A stretch of 64,000 nt of DNA from assembly GCA_937879855.1 (NCBI GenBank), contig CALFMO010000044.1, positions 37,388 to 101,387 of the forward strand. Direction: 5' to 3'. This document shows positions 42,779-51,192 of the stretch, in pieces. The first letter of the stretch is position 1. Each line of letters opens with the position of its first letter. The DNA comes from an uncultured Acidobacteriaceae bacterium. Lineage in GTDB: Bacteria; Acidobacteriota; Terriglobia; Terriglobales; Acidobacteriaceae. Under the pieces are notes generated by a model. It was not told the origin of the DNA. It ran no database searches and saw nothing but the letters and a program-made list of their open reading frames with translations. Both the position numbers and the translations under genes were made by a program.

Positions 42779-43098
42779 TTTTTTCACTCCTCCATCAAAG
42801 GAAAGATGCCTATTCATTGAAGTAAAACAGAGTGGCAGTGAGCTTTAAAATACGAAAAATGCTGTATTTTAGAGAATGCCAGTCGTTAATGAGCGAAAGA
42901 CACAGAAGTGAATTGTTCGGGATGTGCGCGGCAAGCTCGCACAAATCGGCTGTGGTATCAGCGTAGAGGAAAGAGTGAACAATGCTCGGTTTCCATTTTG
43001 GAACCCAAGTACTCTCATGGATCTGGCTCCCCGAGGAGTCCGTCCCAATGTCTGACTATCGTTTTGCCCGCCAAGCCTCCCGGCCTAACAGCTTCCGG
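42779..43098. other. intergenic region, promoter side of DUF5818-like gene
   Basis: About 320 bp with an AT-rich patch near 42830-42880 (AAAATACGAAAAATGCTGTATTTTAG contains TACGAAAA and ATTTTAG elements). It likely holds the promoter for the minus-strand pair. No gene supported. Confidence 0.4.
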
Positions 43099-43245
43099 TT
43101 TGCGTAGTCGGCGGTAAGCCCGTATCGCTTGAAAGTAGCAAGACAAACGAGCACGGGAGGCCATTCACAAGGAATGCTATGTGCTCAAGCTGCAACTAGA
43201 ACAGGACACGGCCCAGCACTTTAACAGGCAGTCGCCATCTATCTG
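43099..43245 (+). pseudogene. relic of CxxC...AxHxECYV zinc-ribbon micro-protein
   Basis: The frame GGKPVSLESSKTNEHGR, then after a one-base shift EAIHKECYVLKLQLEQDT, aligns with the intact family members at 46594 (SLEKCKIDEHGQAVHEDCYV) and 26332. Besides the frameshift, the second Cys of the first knuckle is replaced (CVVG in place of CxxC). So this is a decayed third copy. Confidence 0.6.
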
Positions 43246-43581
43246 AATGATAGCCAAGGGTAGCTCCCGATTGCGTGAGCATCTTTCCGCCGTTACGCCT
43301 TCCACCGGTTTTTGCGCGTTCTTTCGAGCGGACGGTTCCTTGCGAATTCCGGCGTAACGCCGCATTCTTCAGGAACCCACAGTATGGTAAGAAAATCAAG
43401 TATCTTCCACATGAACTCCCAACATAAACACTTTGATCGAAACGCCCTTCACAATACCCTCCTGCTGAACCTTCCATTCAAGGAATATGAATCCGTTTCA
43501 TCGCTATGGGTATTCATGCCGCTGCGAACACATGAGGTACCCGACCGCAACAAGGCTCCGATTTAGCGAAATCCCAGGTCG
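43246..43581. other. intergenic region without supported gene
   Basis: 336 bp 3' of the AsmA gene. Open frames on both strands (up to about 93 residues) lack ribosome-binding sites and known motifs. Confidence 0.4.
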
Positions 43582-45708
43582 CTATTTCTGCTGCTGATTG
43601 TCTTGCTTTTTCTTCCCGAATAGTCCCATGATCTGCTGAACTGGGTTCTGTTGTTGCTGTGCCTGCTGCTCAGATGACTCAGCCGGATTCTTTGGACCAC
43701 CAAGCAGATTTTGTAATGTCCCGGCGACCGAAGCGGGGTTATTAATATTTGGGATCAATCCTTTTAGCTTCATTTGGGCTAGTTGTTGGACATCGGGCTC
43801 AAATTTCGGCTTTGAAAAAGTACCAGTGACCAAAGCCGGGATCACCAACTCTCCCTGATTATTTGCCAGGGCCGTCTTCATAAATCCGCCAATGCTTTGG
43901 CCTCCCACTTTCTGGCTGACAGCTTGCGAAATCACAGCCGTGGCACGCATGTTCAGGGCTTCCGTGACCAAGCTCGCAGTGCCAACGAGGCCAATGTTTC
44001 CCACGTCCAGGTGAGCCTGCAAATCGTTGGTCTGCGCGATTCCATTCTTAACAACAATCTTGCCCGTCATCTTCAGAATATTTGTAATACCACCAGATGC
44101 GGTTTGAGAGTCTGCGCCGGAATTTAAGAATCCAGCGATGGAGGACAGTTCATGGCCGATGTCGGCTCCCGAATACTTGACGTTCACGAAATTCAGATTC
44201 AAGGTACCGTTCAGGGCTCTTATCATCTCAGCGGTACTTATGGACTTGATAGGGCCCGCGGAGTGCATGTCCAAGTTCAGCATGCCTTCGCCGTTCACTT
44301 TATCTAGCGAGGTCAGGCCGTACGCTTTCGCCATAGCTAAGATCGGGGGCAGTTGCGCGTTCGGAGCCCGCAGGGTCGCGTCTACGATAGCCGAAGGGGA
44401 CATGTAATTGCGGATTGTGAGCTGAGAGTTCAGCGTAGTCCCGCCGGAAACCACACTAAACGGATTCGACCGAATTTCGGAGGGCGTCAGATTGAGTTTT
44501 ATCTCTTGAATATGCACTGGCTGCGCAATTTGCTTCCCGCTCATCTGAATATTGCTGGCCGTCACTGTTCCGTTGAGCGCCGGTTTATCCGCAACGCCGA
44601 TAGCTTGAACATTCGCATTCACGCTGCCGGTGACCAGGGTTCCTTGCGAGAGAGCCATTCCCGACGCAGCTGCGAACTTTGCCGCTTCCGCGACCGAAAC
44701 GTTGTTTGCCCGTAGGTTCAGATCGATTTGTGGTGGCGCAGTTTTGGCGTTAATCGTGCCAGTCATTTCGAAAGGTGTCGGTCCCAGTTTCACCATGAAC
44801 TTTCGAATCGCTATCATATCGGTCGACAAGTCGTCGGTCAGGTCGTACTGGGCGGAAATCGGATACCCAAGTTCCATCCCCTGCACTTTTCCATTCTGAA
44901 TGTTCGTTTCGCCTTCCGCAGTCAACTTCCCGGAATCGGTACTGATTCGTGTCTGCCCGGACATCACGCCGTCCGTTCCGTTCAGGACAGGAGAATTGAG
45001 AAATTTTGATAAGTCGGTAACCTGAACTTCTTTTACGTCGAGCGTGCCATGGAAGGGCGTCTTGGTGAGGTCTTGCCCAGCAATTGGACCGCCTTCTCCC
45101 TGCAGTCGAATCTCCTGCGCGCCCGCGCCGGCCATGTGGGCCGCAGCGTCGATGGTGAATGGGCTGCTGAGAGAAAAGTTTTTCACCGTCACATCGATGT
45201 GGTCGTACAAAGAGGGCGTCTTGCTTTGAGCCTGATCCAGAAGAGATATCTGCCCATCCTTGATCGTGAGTTCTCCTAGGGAGAATTGCTGCTCCGGCGA
45301 AGAGTTCCGCTGAGTGGAAGGTTGACCCACTGAGGCAAAATTCCACTCGCCTGTAGGGTTTTTTATGAGATTTACTGTCGGCTGGTGCAAACCCAAAGAG
45401 TCAATTTCGATCTGCTTGTGCAGCAACGGCAGCAACTTGACCGAGACATCCAGTTCCTTGGCTTTCACGAAGGGTGCATCTGGGCTAAAGCGCGCATCAT
45501 CTGCAATCGCCAGATCCTGTACTCCGAAGCGCGGAGGAAAAAGCCTCAGTTGCATGTTCCCAAGGATAACGGGCCGACCGAGTCGCTTTTGAAGTTCAGA
45601 CTGAATTGTCCCACGGTACTTATTGACATCGAAAGTGGCGGCAAAAACCACAGCGGCCACGACCGCAATAAGAACGAGAATTCCTAGCGCAAGCCCGAAT
45701 TTCCGCAT
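43582..45708 (-). CDS. AsmA-family envelope protein
   Basis: 708 residues from the ATG at 45708 (AAGGAGTTC upstream). One N-terminal membrane anchor (LALGILVLIAVVAAVVFAATF) and FDVNKYRGTIQSELQKRLGRPV mark the AsmA start. The rest is a long repeat-rich beta region with FDVN/SLGLHQPTVNLIKNPTGEWNFAS and the AsmA C-terminal NVKYSGADIG...IAGFLNS segment. The end is Gln-rich (QQAQQQQNPVQQIMG, KKKQDNQQQK). AsmA-like proteins bridge the inner and outer membranes and move phospholipid. Apparently monocistronic. Confidence 0.88.
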   Translation of the reverse strand: MRKFGLALGILVLIAVVAAVVFAATFDVNKYRGTIQSELQKRLGRPVILGNMQLRLFPPRFGVQDLAIADDARFSPDAPFVKAKELDVSVKLLPLLHKQIEIDSLGLHQPTVNLIKNPTGEWNFASVGQPSTQRNSSPEQQFSLGELTIKDGQISLLDQAQSKTPSLYDHIDVTVKNFSLSSPFTIDAAAHMAGAGAQEIRLQGEGGPIAGQDLTKTPFHGTLDVKEVQVTDLSKFLNSPVLNGTDGVMSGQTRISTDSGKLTAEGETNIQNGKVQGMELGYPISAQYDLTDDLSTDMIAIRKFMVKLGPTPFEMTGTINAKTAPPQIDLNLRANNVSVAEAAKFAAASGMALSQGTLVTGSVNANVQAIGVADKPALNGTVTASNIQMSGKQIAQPVHIQEIKLNLTPSEIRSNPFSVVSGGTTLNSQLTIRNYMSPSAIVDATLRAPNAQLPPILAMAKAYGLTSLDKVNGEGMLNLDMHSAGPIKSISTAEMIRALNGTLNLNFVNVKYSGADIGHELSSIAGFLNSGADSQTASGGITNILKMTGKIVVKNGIAQTNDLQAHLDVGNIGLVGTASLVTEALNMRATAVISQAVSQKVGGQSIGGFMKTALANNQGELVIPALVTGTFSKPKFEPDVQQLAQMKLKGLIPNINNPASVAGTLQNLLGGPKNPAESSEQQAQQQQNPVQQIMGLFGKKKQDNQQQK

Positions 45709-45802
45709 GAGAACTCCTTCCGAGTGGCTATCCAAAAATGTTTGATGAAATTTGACGGCTAGAGTTTGCTGTTTGTAAGCAACTGATACCAAAGAGGCCT
45801 CG

Positions 45803-46014
45803 AACCGTCCTTAAATCGGAACCGCATGTGGCTACTAACGCGGTCGCCCCGCGCTACCTGTGTCGAGTCGCCATCGGCGATGGGCTTGCCGTCTTGCGTC
45901 CGCAGCACCAGGAAGCCGTGCGACACGCCTTCTGGTATCGGACCGCCACCGTGTCCGCAGGAGACGCGGCCGGTTGAAGCAGAGAGACTAGCAAGAAAAC
46001 CAATCGGGTCGAAG
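45803..46014 (-). pseudogene. broken duplicate of secreted-protein N-terminus
   Basis: A copy of 42171-42383. The minus frame reads PEGVSHGFLVLRTQDGKPIAD and STQVARGDRVSSHMRFRFKDGS as in the 41584 gene. Relative to it the copy lacks a base in the TCTGGTATCGG stretch, so the signal-peptide part is out of frame, and after FKDGS the sequence diverges. No promoter or full frame, so inactive. Confidence 0.75.
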
Positions 46015-46308
46015 ATCGAAAACCGCACATAATGCATTCGAACCTTATAAGTCGCTATCTTCTGTCGTCCAAGAAATTCTTGGAGCACCAACTTTACTGA
46101 GAACATTGAAAGGGCGATGAGGGCCAATGTCAGCCGCCTAACGCGAACCCTTATCGCCCGTGCCCGTTGTTTGGGCCAATCCTTTAGGAGACGAATCCTC
46201 TTAGGATATGGGGGAAGGCTAACGTGCAGGTCGATTTGAGGCAATACAGCAAATGCTCGACCACAGTAGCTCGTCTTTGGGTTTCGCCGAGGGGAAACGG
46301 GCGAGACC

Positions 46309-46551
46309 CTATTTATCTTTTGGAGTTGTCGCTTCGGAATCAGCTTCGATGGTAACGTCAACCTCGGCACCCTTCTTTAGAGTCACCTCATTGCCGTTCT
46401 CATCAGTGAGCGTGTTTTTGATACGGATTTCCCGGTACAGATCATCGGCCCCTTCAACAGTGATCTGCGCCTTTTCTGGTTGATGCGGGTGCGGAGGCTT
46501 GATGATCTTCGCGACGGTTCCAGGAATTGTGGCTTTCGGCTTCTCCGGCAT
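46309..46551 (-). CDS. small acidic/basic beta protein, conserved hypothetical
   Basis: 80 residues, ATG at 46551 with AAGGAACG upstream. IPGTVAKIIKPPHPHQPEKAQI and VTLKKGAEVDVTIEADSE frame a short beta domain with a central DDLYREIRIKNTLTDENG. It looks like a single small beta-barrel, the kind of stand-alone protein common in this phylum. No ligand motif. It precedes the zinc-ribbon gene's 3' end by 43 bp on the same strand, so the two may be co-transcribed. Confidence 0.65.
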   Translation of the reverse strand: MPEKPKATIPGTVAKIIKPPHPHQPEKAQITVEGADDLYREIRIKNTLTDENGNEVTLKKGAEVDVTIEADSEATTPKDK

Positions 46552-46593
46552 ACGTTCCTTTCGAGGGACCGGTCCCTACACTGCTGGCAAAGT

Positions 46594-46761
46594 TTAAGCC
46601 GGGTTCGGACTTTGCGGCGTGTTGCCGATTTGGAAGGCTATCTTTGCAACGTAGCAGTCTTCATGCACGGCCTGTCCGTGTTCGTCGATCTTGCATTTTT
46701 CGAGCGATACCCGATTGCCGCAGATCCAGCAGGTGTGAATAGGCTCCGGCGGAGATGCCAT
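46594..46761 (-). CDS. small zinc-ribbon protein (CxxC ... AVHExCYV family)
   Basis: 55 residues, ATG at 46761 with GGGAG upstream. CWIC (residues 11-14) and AVHEDCYV (31-38), linked by IDEHGQ, give a Cys2-His-Cys zinc site as in the gene at 26332 and the relic at 43099. The whole protein is little more than this site plus a short helical tail. It may act as a metal sensor or a nucleic-acid binder. Function not known. Confidence 0.65.
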   Translation of the reverse strand: MASPPEPIHTCWICGNRVSLEKCKIDEHGQAVHEDCYVAKIAFQIGNTPQSPNPA

Positions 46762-47113
46762 GGTCAACTCCCAGAACAAATCATCTGATGCCACAAGAGA
46801 CCGACGCCCAGAACCGGGCACGGCGGAGGGATGTGTAAAAGACTCTAACAGTATAGTCCCTAACGTACGGTCCAGTACATTTAATTTGTACGGTAGGGGA
46901 CGGACGTAGCGTGAGCAGGCCGCGCGTTCTGCAATGTAAAAACCCCACCTGCGGATGGTCCGATCAAGCCGCACTGTGCGCCTTGCTGGCGTAACAGCCA
47001 TAGCACTCACAACCCTGGAATCGGCTCGCCACTGGGGTCGTTGGTCGGCTATTCGGAAGTAATTACGGGCCTCAACCTCCCGGATTTCCCTTCTCAAGAA
47101 ACGGCGTTGGGAA
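46762..47113. other. intergenic region without supported gene
   Basis: About 350 bp upstream of the zinc-ribbon gene. It contains no convincing frame. AT-rich patches near 46850-46890 (ACATTTAATTTGTACGG) may hold a promoter for the minus-strand genes. Confidence 0.4.
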
Positions 47114-47220
47114 GGCATAGGCCGAAACCTGCATCCAATCCACGAAGGCCGCATTTGGTACCAGAAATGCAGGTGCCCCAAAGTGCAGACTCCCAGGTCT
47201 GTAGCAGGCATCCGGCCGCG
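47114..47220. repeat. dispersed direct repeat, copy B (partner at 36721)
   Basis: About 107 bp matching 36721-36828 in the same orientation, including GGCATAGGCCGAAACCTGCA and the exact core GCAGACTCCCAGGTCTGT (47185-47202). The two copies enclose 10.3 kb with many broken genes, and copy B lies 230 bp before a mobile-element module. Confidence 0.7.
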
Positions 47221-47453
47221 AGTGATACCGGTTGGGCACTTATATGAACATCAGCGCAGCTCGTTGCGTGCTGCCGGGTTTATATTTTTCTGCCCGGCTA
47301 CTCTCCCCTTGGGCCGCTAGACAACCCACACGACAATCAGGTTTGCAACTGTGTCTTATTGGCACACTGGTGTCTATTTTTCTAAAACGGGGAACCCCAG
47401 TACAAGGGGTACTTTTGCAATGAGCGTGGGAGCTCTTCAAAAGCGTGGCGACC

Positions 47454-47879
47454 ATGAAACTCGTCGAGATGTTGGAAAAACGGAATGAAGCTCTGAAAGT
47501 TTCCCAGGTGGCAAGAATCTTGGGCGTGACTCCACAGCACATTTACAAGATGGCAGCGGCTGGCCTGATTCCTTGCTTTCACGTGAAAGGGGCAATCAGA
47601 TTTTGGCCCTCCGAACTTGCGCAGTGGATCAGGAAAGAATTGGAGCGGGCCGAGCAGGAGAGAAATGCAAATGGCAAGGGAAATGTGTTGAAACACGGGC
47701 ACCTGAATCTTCCGGCATTCTTTTATCCCCTTCGGGGCACTCAACCGGGCCGGCATTGTCGGCCCGTTCTTTTTCACCCGAAGAATCATTCAATACCTTC
47801 AATGCCGTTGTTTGCCTTCAACCTGCCCGAATCAGGCAGCCACATTTCTGCCTCTGAGTACCCAGAGGTGCAGCAATGA
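47454..47879 (+). CDS. excisionase-like helix-turn-helix protein
   Basis: From the ATG at 47454 (GTG at 47445 also possible) the first 65 residues form a MerR-like/HTH_17 excisionase domain: LKVSQVARILGVTPQHIYKMAAAGLIPCFHV, then IRFWPSELAQWIRKELERAEQE. The frame stays open to 47879 (141 residues), but the last ~55 residues span a terminator-like hairpin and look non-globular, so the functional part is the N-terminus. It heads a plus-strand mobile module and probably directs excision or represses it. Confidence 0.75.
   Translation: MKLVEMLEKRNEALKVSQVARILGVTPQHIYKMAAAGLIPCFHVKGAIRFWPSELAQWIRKELERAEQERNANGKGNVLKHGHLNLPAFFYPLRGTQPGRHCRPVLFHPKNHSIPSMPLFAFNLPESGSHISASEYPEVQQ
47746..47775 (+). terminator. 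rho-independent terminator-like hairpin
   Basis: CGGGCCG (47746-47752), loop GCATTGT, CGGCCCG (47760-47766), then TTCTTTTTC. A strong 7-bp GC stem with a U-rich tail. It lies inside the open frame that starts at 47454, so it either ends a short excisionase transcript or acts as an attenuator before the downstream module. Confidence 0.7.
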
Positions 47880-48169
47880 TTGGCAACGCACTACTTCTGG
47901 CTTTGACTCTCTTCATGGTGTTCTATTTTCTCCTGATGGACCGCCTCAAATTCTTGGTTCCTTACCGTCAGCCGATCTTTCACGACTATGGCTGGGCCAT
48001 AGGTTTATATGCCGTGCTGCTGTTCGGCAATTTGCTCGCGGCCTTCTTTCTGCTGGCCCGCCGATTCTTTCTGAAGCACACCGGCCAGAAACTTATTTAC
48101 GTGGACAAACAACTCAGAATCGGCGGGGGCGATCTCTCTGCTGAAATTCGTGAACGGTCTGAGGAGTAG
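47876..48169 (+). CDS. small membrane protein of mobile module
   Basis: 97 residues, ATG at 47876 overlapping the preceding stop (ATGA). Two hydrophobic helices (LLLALTLFMVFYFLLMD, residues 6-22, and LYAVLLFGNLLAAFFLLA, about 43-60) are followed by a charged tail. A decayed copy of the FLLMDRLKFL segment lies at about 28.77 kb next to an integrase fragment. No family recognised. Two bases separate it from the next gene. Confidence 0.65.
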   Translation: MIGNALLLALTLFMVFYFLLMDRLKFLVPYRQPIFHDYGWAIGLYAVLLFGNLLAAFFLLARRFFLKHTGQKLIYVDKQLRIGGGDLSAEIRERSEE

Positions 48170-48171
48170 TC

Positions 48172-49011
48172 ATGGGCCGTTCATTGAATGACGACACCTT
48201 GAGGTCTGCGCAATGTCACCGCGACGCCGGAGAACGAGTTCCGCAGCAGAGCCACCGCGATAGCCGGGCGCAGGACGGTAAAACTGTCTACCACTTACGT
48301 GGGCAAAATTATCGCTTGGATTCTGGCCACTCAGCCATGCTTCGGGATCTGGGCGCATTCCGCACTATTATCGCCGACTCTCTACGGAAGCACCTCTATC
48401 ACTGTGATGAAGAACGCTTCGGGAAAGACCTGCGCAATCTCACCGACCAGCGCCTCGTGGCAGTACAGCCGGACTCAAAGGCGAAGGGCAGCTATGTCTC
48501 ACTTACCAGGGCAGGGAAGGGTCTGACGGAAGCCAATTTCCGCACCAACCCGGACCAAGCCATTTATTCAGGAATCGTGAAGAAGCGGGAATTGCGCCAC
48601 GATGCCGCCATCTATGACGTGTACCAAAAAGAAGCGCGGAAAATCTCCAAATCGGGCGGCACGCCAACGCGGGTCGTGCTCGATTTTGAATTGAAGAAGA
48701 ACGTCAATCGCCAGCTTGCCAAAATCCAGAAGTTCTCTCCGGCAGAACGGGAGCGGCACCGGCAGGAGATCGCCGACGCCCACGGACTGAAAATCGTCAA
48801 TGGCAAAATTCAGATCCCCGACCTTCGCGTTGAATACGAGTCCCAAGAACAAGAGCAATGCAAAGTTGACCTGGAATGCGTAACCGGACACTACAAGGCC
48901 CGGCAGATCGCGGCCAAGGCCGCCGCTGGATTCAAACTCTACAACCAGGACTATCGCGGAAGGTCTGCCGAGCGCGGCGAAGACCTGATTGGCGAGGTGC
49001 TGTCGCTATGA
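48172..49011 (+). CDS. winged-helix, replication-relaxation-like protein of mobile module
   Basis: 279 residues, ATG at 48172. After a polar N-terminus, LTDQRLVAVQPDSKAKGSYVSLTRAG (about residues 89-114) looks like the recognition wing of a winged helix. The C-terminal part, with IQIPDLRVEYESQ and DLECVTGHYKARQIAAKAAAGFKLY, resembles the replication-relaxation family found in plasmids and integrative elements. The acidic PDLR/VDLE residues could form a nuclease-like site. The stop overlaps the next ATG (ATGA), so the two are coupled. Confidence 0.6.
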   Translation: MGRSLNDDTLRSAQCHRDAGERVPQQSHRDSRAQDGKTVYHLRGQNYRLDSGHSAMLRDLGAFRTIIADSLRKHLYHCDEERFGKDLRNLTDQRLVAVQPDSKAKGSYVSLTRAGKGLTEANFRTNPDQAIYSGIVKKRELRHDAAIYDVYQKEARKISKSGGTPTRVVLDFELKKNVNRQLAKIQKFSPAERERHRQEIADAHGLKIVNGKIQIPDLRVEYESQEQEQCKVDLECVTGHYKARQIAAKAAAGFKLYNQDYRGRSAERGEDLIGEVLSL

Positions 49012-50105
49012 AAATCCCGGCTGAATCCCTCATGGCTTTAAAGCAGTTCGGTTATACGGAACGGGAAGCGGAGTTCCTCTACATTGTCGCCGTCCACTCC
49101 GGCTTCTTTTTGCAACGTCAATTCACCCAGCATGTGGACGTTGCTGGCCGAGGTCCGGCGACGTACTTCATAAAGAAAGCGATCCAGAACAAACACGTGA
49201 GGGAGCATCTGCCCGAACGGGGTACCCAGAAGATTTATCACCTGTTCTCCCGGAGCCTCTATGCTGCGCTCGGAAAAGAGAATTCACGCCATTGCAAGCC
49301 TGGGCGCTACGGTTTGCTGGACAAGGCTGCGGTAAGACTGCTCGGGTTGGATTTTGTGCTGGCACACCTGGACCGCCATTACCTCGAAGAAGAAGCTGAG
49401 AAGGTTGCGTATTTCACCGTGGAACGGCGGATCAGCAACGAGACACTGCCGGCAAAGGTTTTCCACGGACAGAACGGATCAGAGACATGCCGCTATTTCT
49501 TTGAAAAGTTCCCGATATTTCTCTCTGGGAATACCGATGTGCCTCTCGCAAATTTCACCTACATCGAGGACGATATCCGTTCCGTCCAAACCTTCGCTTC
49601 TTTCGTCCAGAGATACCGTCCGCTGTTTAAGGCGCTCGGTAATAGCTTCAGATTGGTATTCGTCTCCAATTCCACCCAGAGCTTCCAACTTGCCCGCGAC
49701 ATATTCGTCAGGAGCTTGTCAGCAACGCAGCGCGGGCACGAAAACCAGCAGATCTCCCGGTTCTTTTGGCTACGGAAGATGGCAGAGGAAAAGCGATTTA
49801 AGGAACTGGTCCAGAAGGATGTTATCGAATGGCAGCGCGGATTGAAGCGTTATTCCGACGCGGAATGTCAGAGCCAATACCAAAGTTGGAAACAAACAGG
49901 AAAGCTGCCCGAAGCAGAACCACAGCTCCTTGTACAAGATCCCGGACGGCAGGTTGAGACCTTTCTGGCGGTACCGAATGTTGTGCGGCTCGGGCCTTCG
50001 GCGGTCGGAGAGGCCGCCCAATCAACCGCCCAACTTCCCGCAGGCCAGCGCCGAGCGCAAGGAGTTTTCCAGCATGACGGCACAACAAGAAACGAGCTTA
50101 AGTAA
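49008..50105 (+). CDS. conserved hypothetical protein of mobile module
   Basis: 365 residues from the ATG at 49008, which overlaps the preceding stop. The N-terminal ~75 residues look like a winged helix (FGYTEREAEFLYIVAVHSG, FLQRQFTQHV). The central part is mixed alpha/beta with AYFTVERRI and ANFTYIEDDIRSVQTFASFVQRYRPLF (parts). The C-terminus is Gln/Pro-rich and probably flexible. No named family. With the preceding gene it forms a coupled pair, probably for replication, partition or mobilisation of the element. Confidence 0.6.
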   Translation: MKIPAESLMALKQFGYTEREAEFLYIVAVHSGFFLQRQFTQHVDVAGRGPATYFIKKAIQNKHVREHLPERGTQKIYHLFSRSLYAALGKENSRHCKPGRYGLLDKAAVRLLGLDFVLAHLDRHYLEEEAEKVAYFTVERRISNETLPAKVFHGQNGSETCRYFFEKFPIFLSGNTDVPLANFTYIEDDIRSVQTFASFVQRYRPLFKALGNSFRLVFVSNSTQSFQLARDIFVRSLSATQRGHENQQISRFFWLRKMAEEKRFKELVQKDVIEWQRGLKRYSDAECQSQYQSWKQTGKLPEAEPQLLVQDPGRQVETFLAVPNVVRLGPSAVGEAAQSTAQLPAGQRRAQGVFQHDGTTRNELK

Positions 50106-50106
50106 A

Positions 50107-50190
50107 GCGGTAATGCGGGGAGCGACCCCACCCGCCGCCCAATGCGGCGTGTCCGTGACCGGCTTCGGAGGTCGCTCCCCGCGTTACCGC
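50107..50190. repeat. 21-bp inverted repeat enclosing 42 bp
   Basis: GCGGTAATGCGGGGAGCGACC at 50107-50127 (cited as 20-base core plus one) pairs with 50170-50190 at 20 of 21 positions; the single exception would be a G-U pair in RNA. The 42-bp interior contains a second small inverted repeat (GCCGC...GCGGC). It lies between two genes of the mobile module and could be an origin, a partition or recombination site, or a regulatory RNA hairpin. There is no T-run, so not a classical terminator. Confidence 0.75.
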
Positions 50191-50214
50191 AAATGAATTG
50201 AAAAGGAGATTCCC

Positions 50215-50520
50215 ATGCCAATTATTCAGGTCTAAAGAAAACAAATCAGAACCCAGATCAAAGCCGCAATCGAAACCGACGTACAGGAGAGATTGCGGGC
50301 CTACTGCCGGTTCAGCGGCGCCACCAATGACCAGGTGGTCTCCGGCGCTTTGAAGTTCCTGTTTCAGAGCGATGGAGAATTTGGGCCGTGGTACGAAACC
50401 CACAGGAATGACGCCCAGCCACGGCGTGGCCCGCACAAGCGAGTTCCGACAGAACCAAATCACAATGCCGCGACTGCAATCCCGGACACAGCTGTCCCGA
50501 TCAGCGCCGCGAAGAGGTGA
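50215..50520 (+). pseudogene. RHH-like small protein with stop at codon 7
   Basis: ATG at 50215 has a strong AAAAGGAGA upstream and reads MPIIQV then TAA at 50233-50235. The same frame then stays open for 94 codons with RKQIRTQIKAAIETDVQERLRAYCRFSGATNDQVVSGALKFLFQSD (in parts), which looks like an arc/ribbon-helix-helix fold. An AAA or CAA at codon 7 would restore it. No good alternative start is visible downstream. Confidence 0.6.
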
Positions 50521-50521
50521 G

Positions 50522-50749
50522 CCGTCATGCTGGAAAACCGAAGCCGAAGCCGTGGCCTTTGTGGTCTGTCACGCTCTGGGACTGGAAACGGGAACAGGTT
50601 CCAGTGACTACATCCAGCTTTACCACGGTGATGCCAACCTGCTGAAAGAGAGTTTGGAAGTAGTGCAGCGCACTTCCACCGTCATCCTTGGGGCCATCAG
50701 CCCCAAGGAGGCGGTAAGCACACCAGCGATGGCGGAGGTGCTGCAATGA
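50522..50749 (+). pseudogene. ArdC-like antirestriction protein C-terminal fragment
   Basis: The frame ending at TGA 50747 reads KTEAEAVAFVVCHALGLETGT, SSDYIQLYHGDANLLKESLEVVQRT and STVILGAI, which resembles the C-terminal helical part of ArdC-like (ssDNA-binding, zincin-type) antirestriction proteins of integrative elements. The N-terminal ArdC domain and the HExxH region are missing: the frame upstream belongs to other sequence. Its stop overlaps the DUF6908 start. Confidence 0.55.
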
Positions 50750-51165
50750 AAACCGTTGCCATGATTTTGGACCTTGCCGCCCCTCTGACAGCCGGATTTC
50801 ACATCCGGATTGAAAACGAGCCGTGGATGACTCTGGTCATCGAGGACACGCAAGAACGTGGGCCGAACGGTCTGCCGGCAATCTCCGTGGCCCACTACGG
50901 AGAACAGAACGGCGATTTAATGCGCGATCCTGAAATGATCTTTGAAGCCGAGGACTCCGGCGAGCAAACGAATCTAGTGCCCTATTACTGGCGGAATGAC
51001 TATGCGGGCATCGAGCAGTATTCCGCGTTTGTTCAGGAGGGACGAACCCTCTTGAATGCCAATCTAAGGCGCGAACACACTGCCTTTGCTCATATTTGGG
51101 ACGCCAACCTCAAGGCGCAGGGTTTTCTAGAAGCCTTCGTCAGACAGCAGAAAGGCGACACCTAA
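50746..51165 (+). CDS. DUF6908 domain protein
   Basis: 139 residues, ATG at 50746 overlapping the upstream stop. The central ISVAHYGEQNGDLMRDPEMIFE is the signature I associate with DUF6908, a small beta-rich protein of integrative elements and phages. The last third is helical (QYSAFVQEGRTLLNANLRREHTAFA). Unknown function. It is the last gene of the module, followed by a terminator 27 bp downstream. Confidence 0.7.
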   Translation: MKTVAMILDLAAPLTAGFHIRIENEPWMTLVIEDTQERGPNGLPAISVAHYGEQNGDLMRDPEMIFEAEDSGEQTNLVPYYWRNDYAGIEQYSAFVQEGRTLLNANLRREHTAFAHIWDANLKAQGFLEAFVRQQKGDT

Positions 51166-51192
51166 GACAACAGTCACGCAAGATTCTCAACA

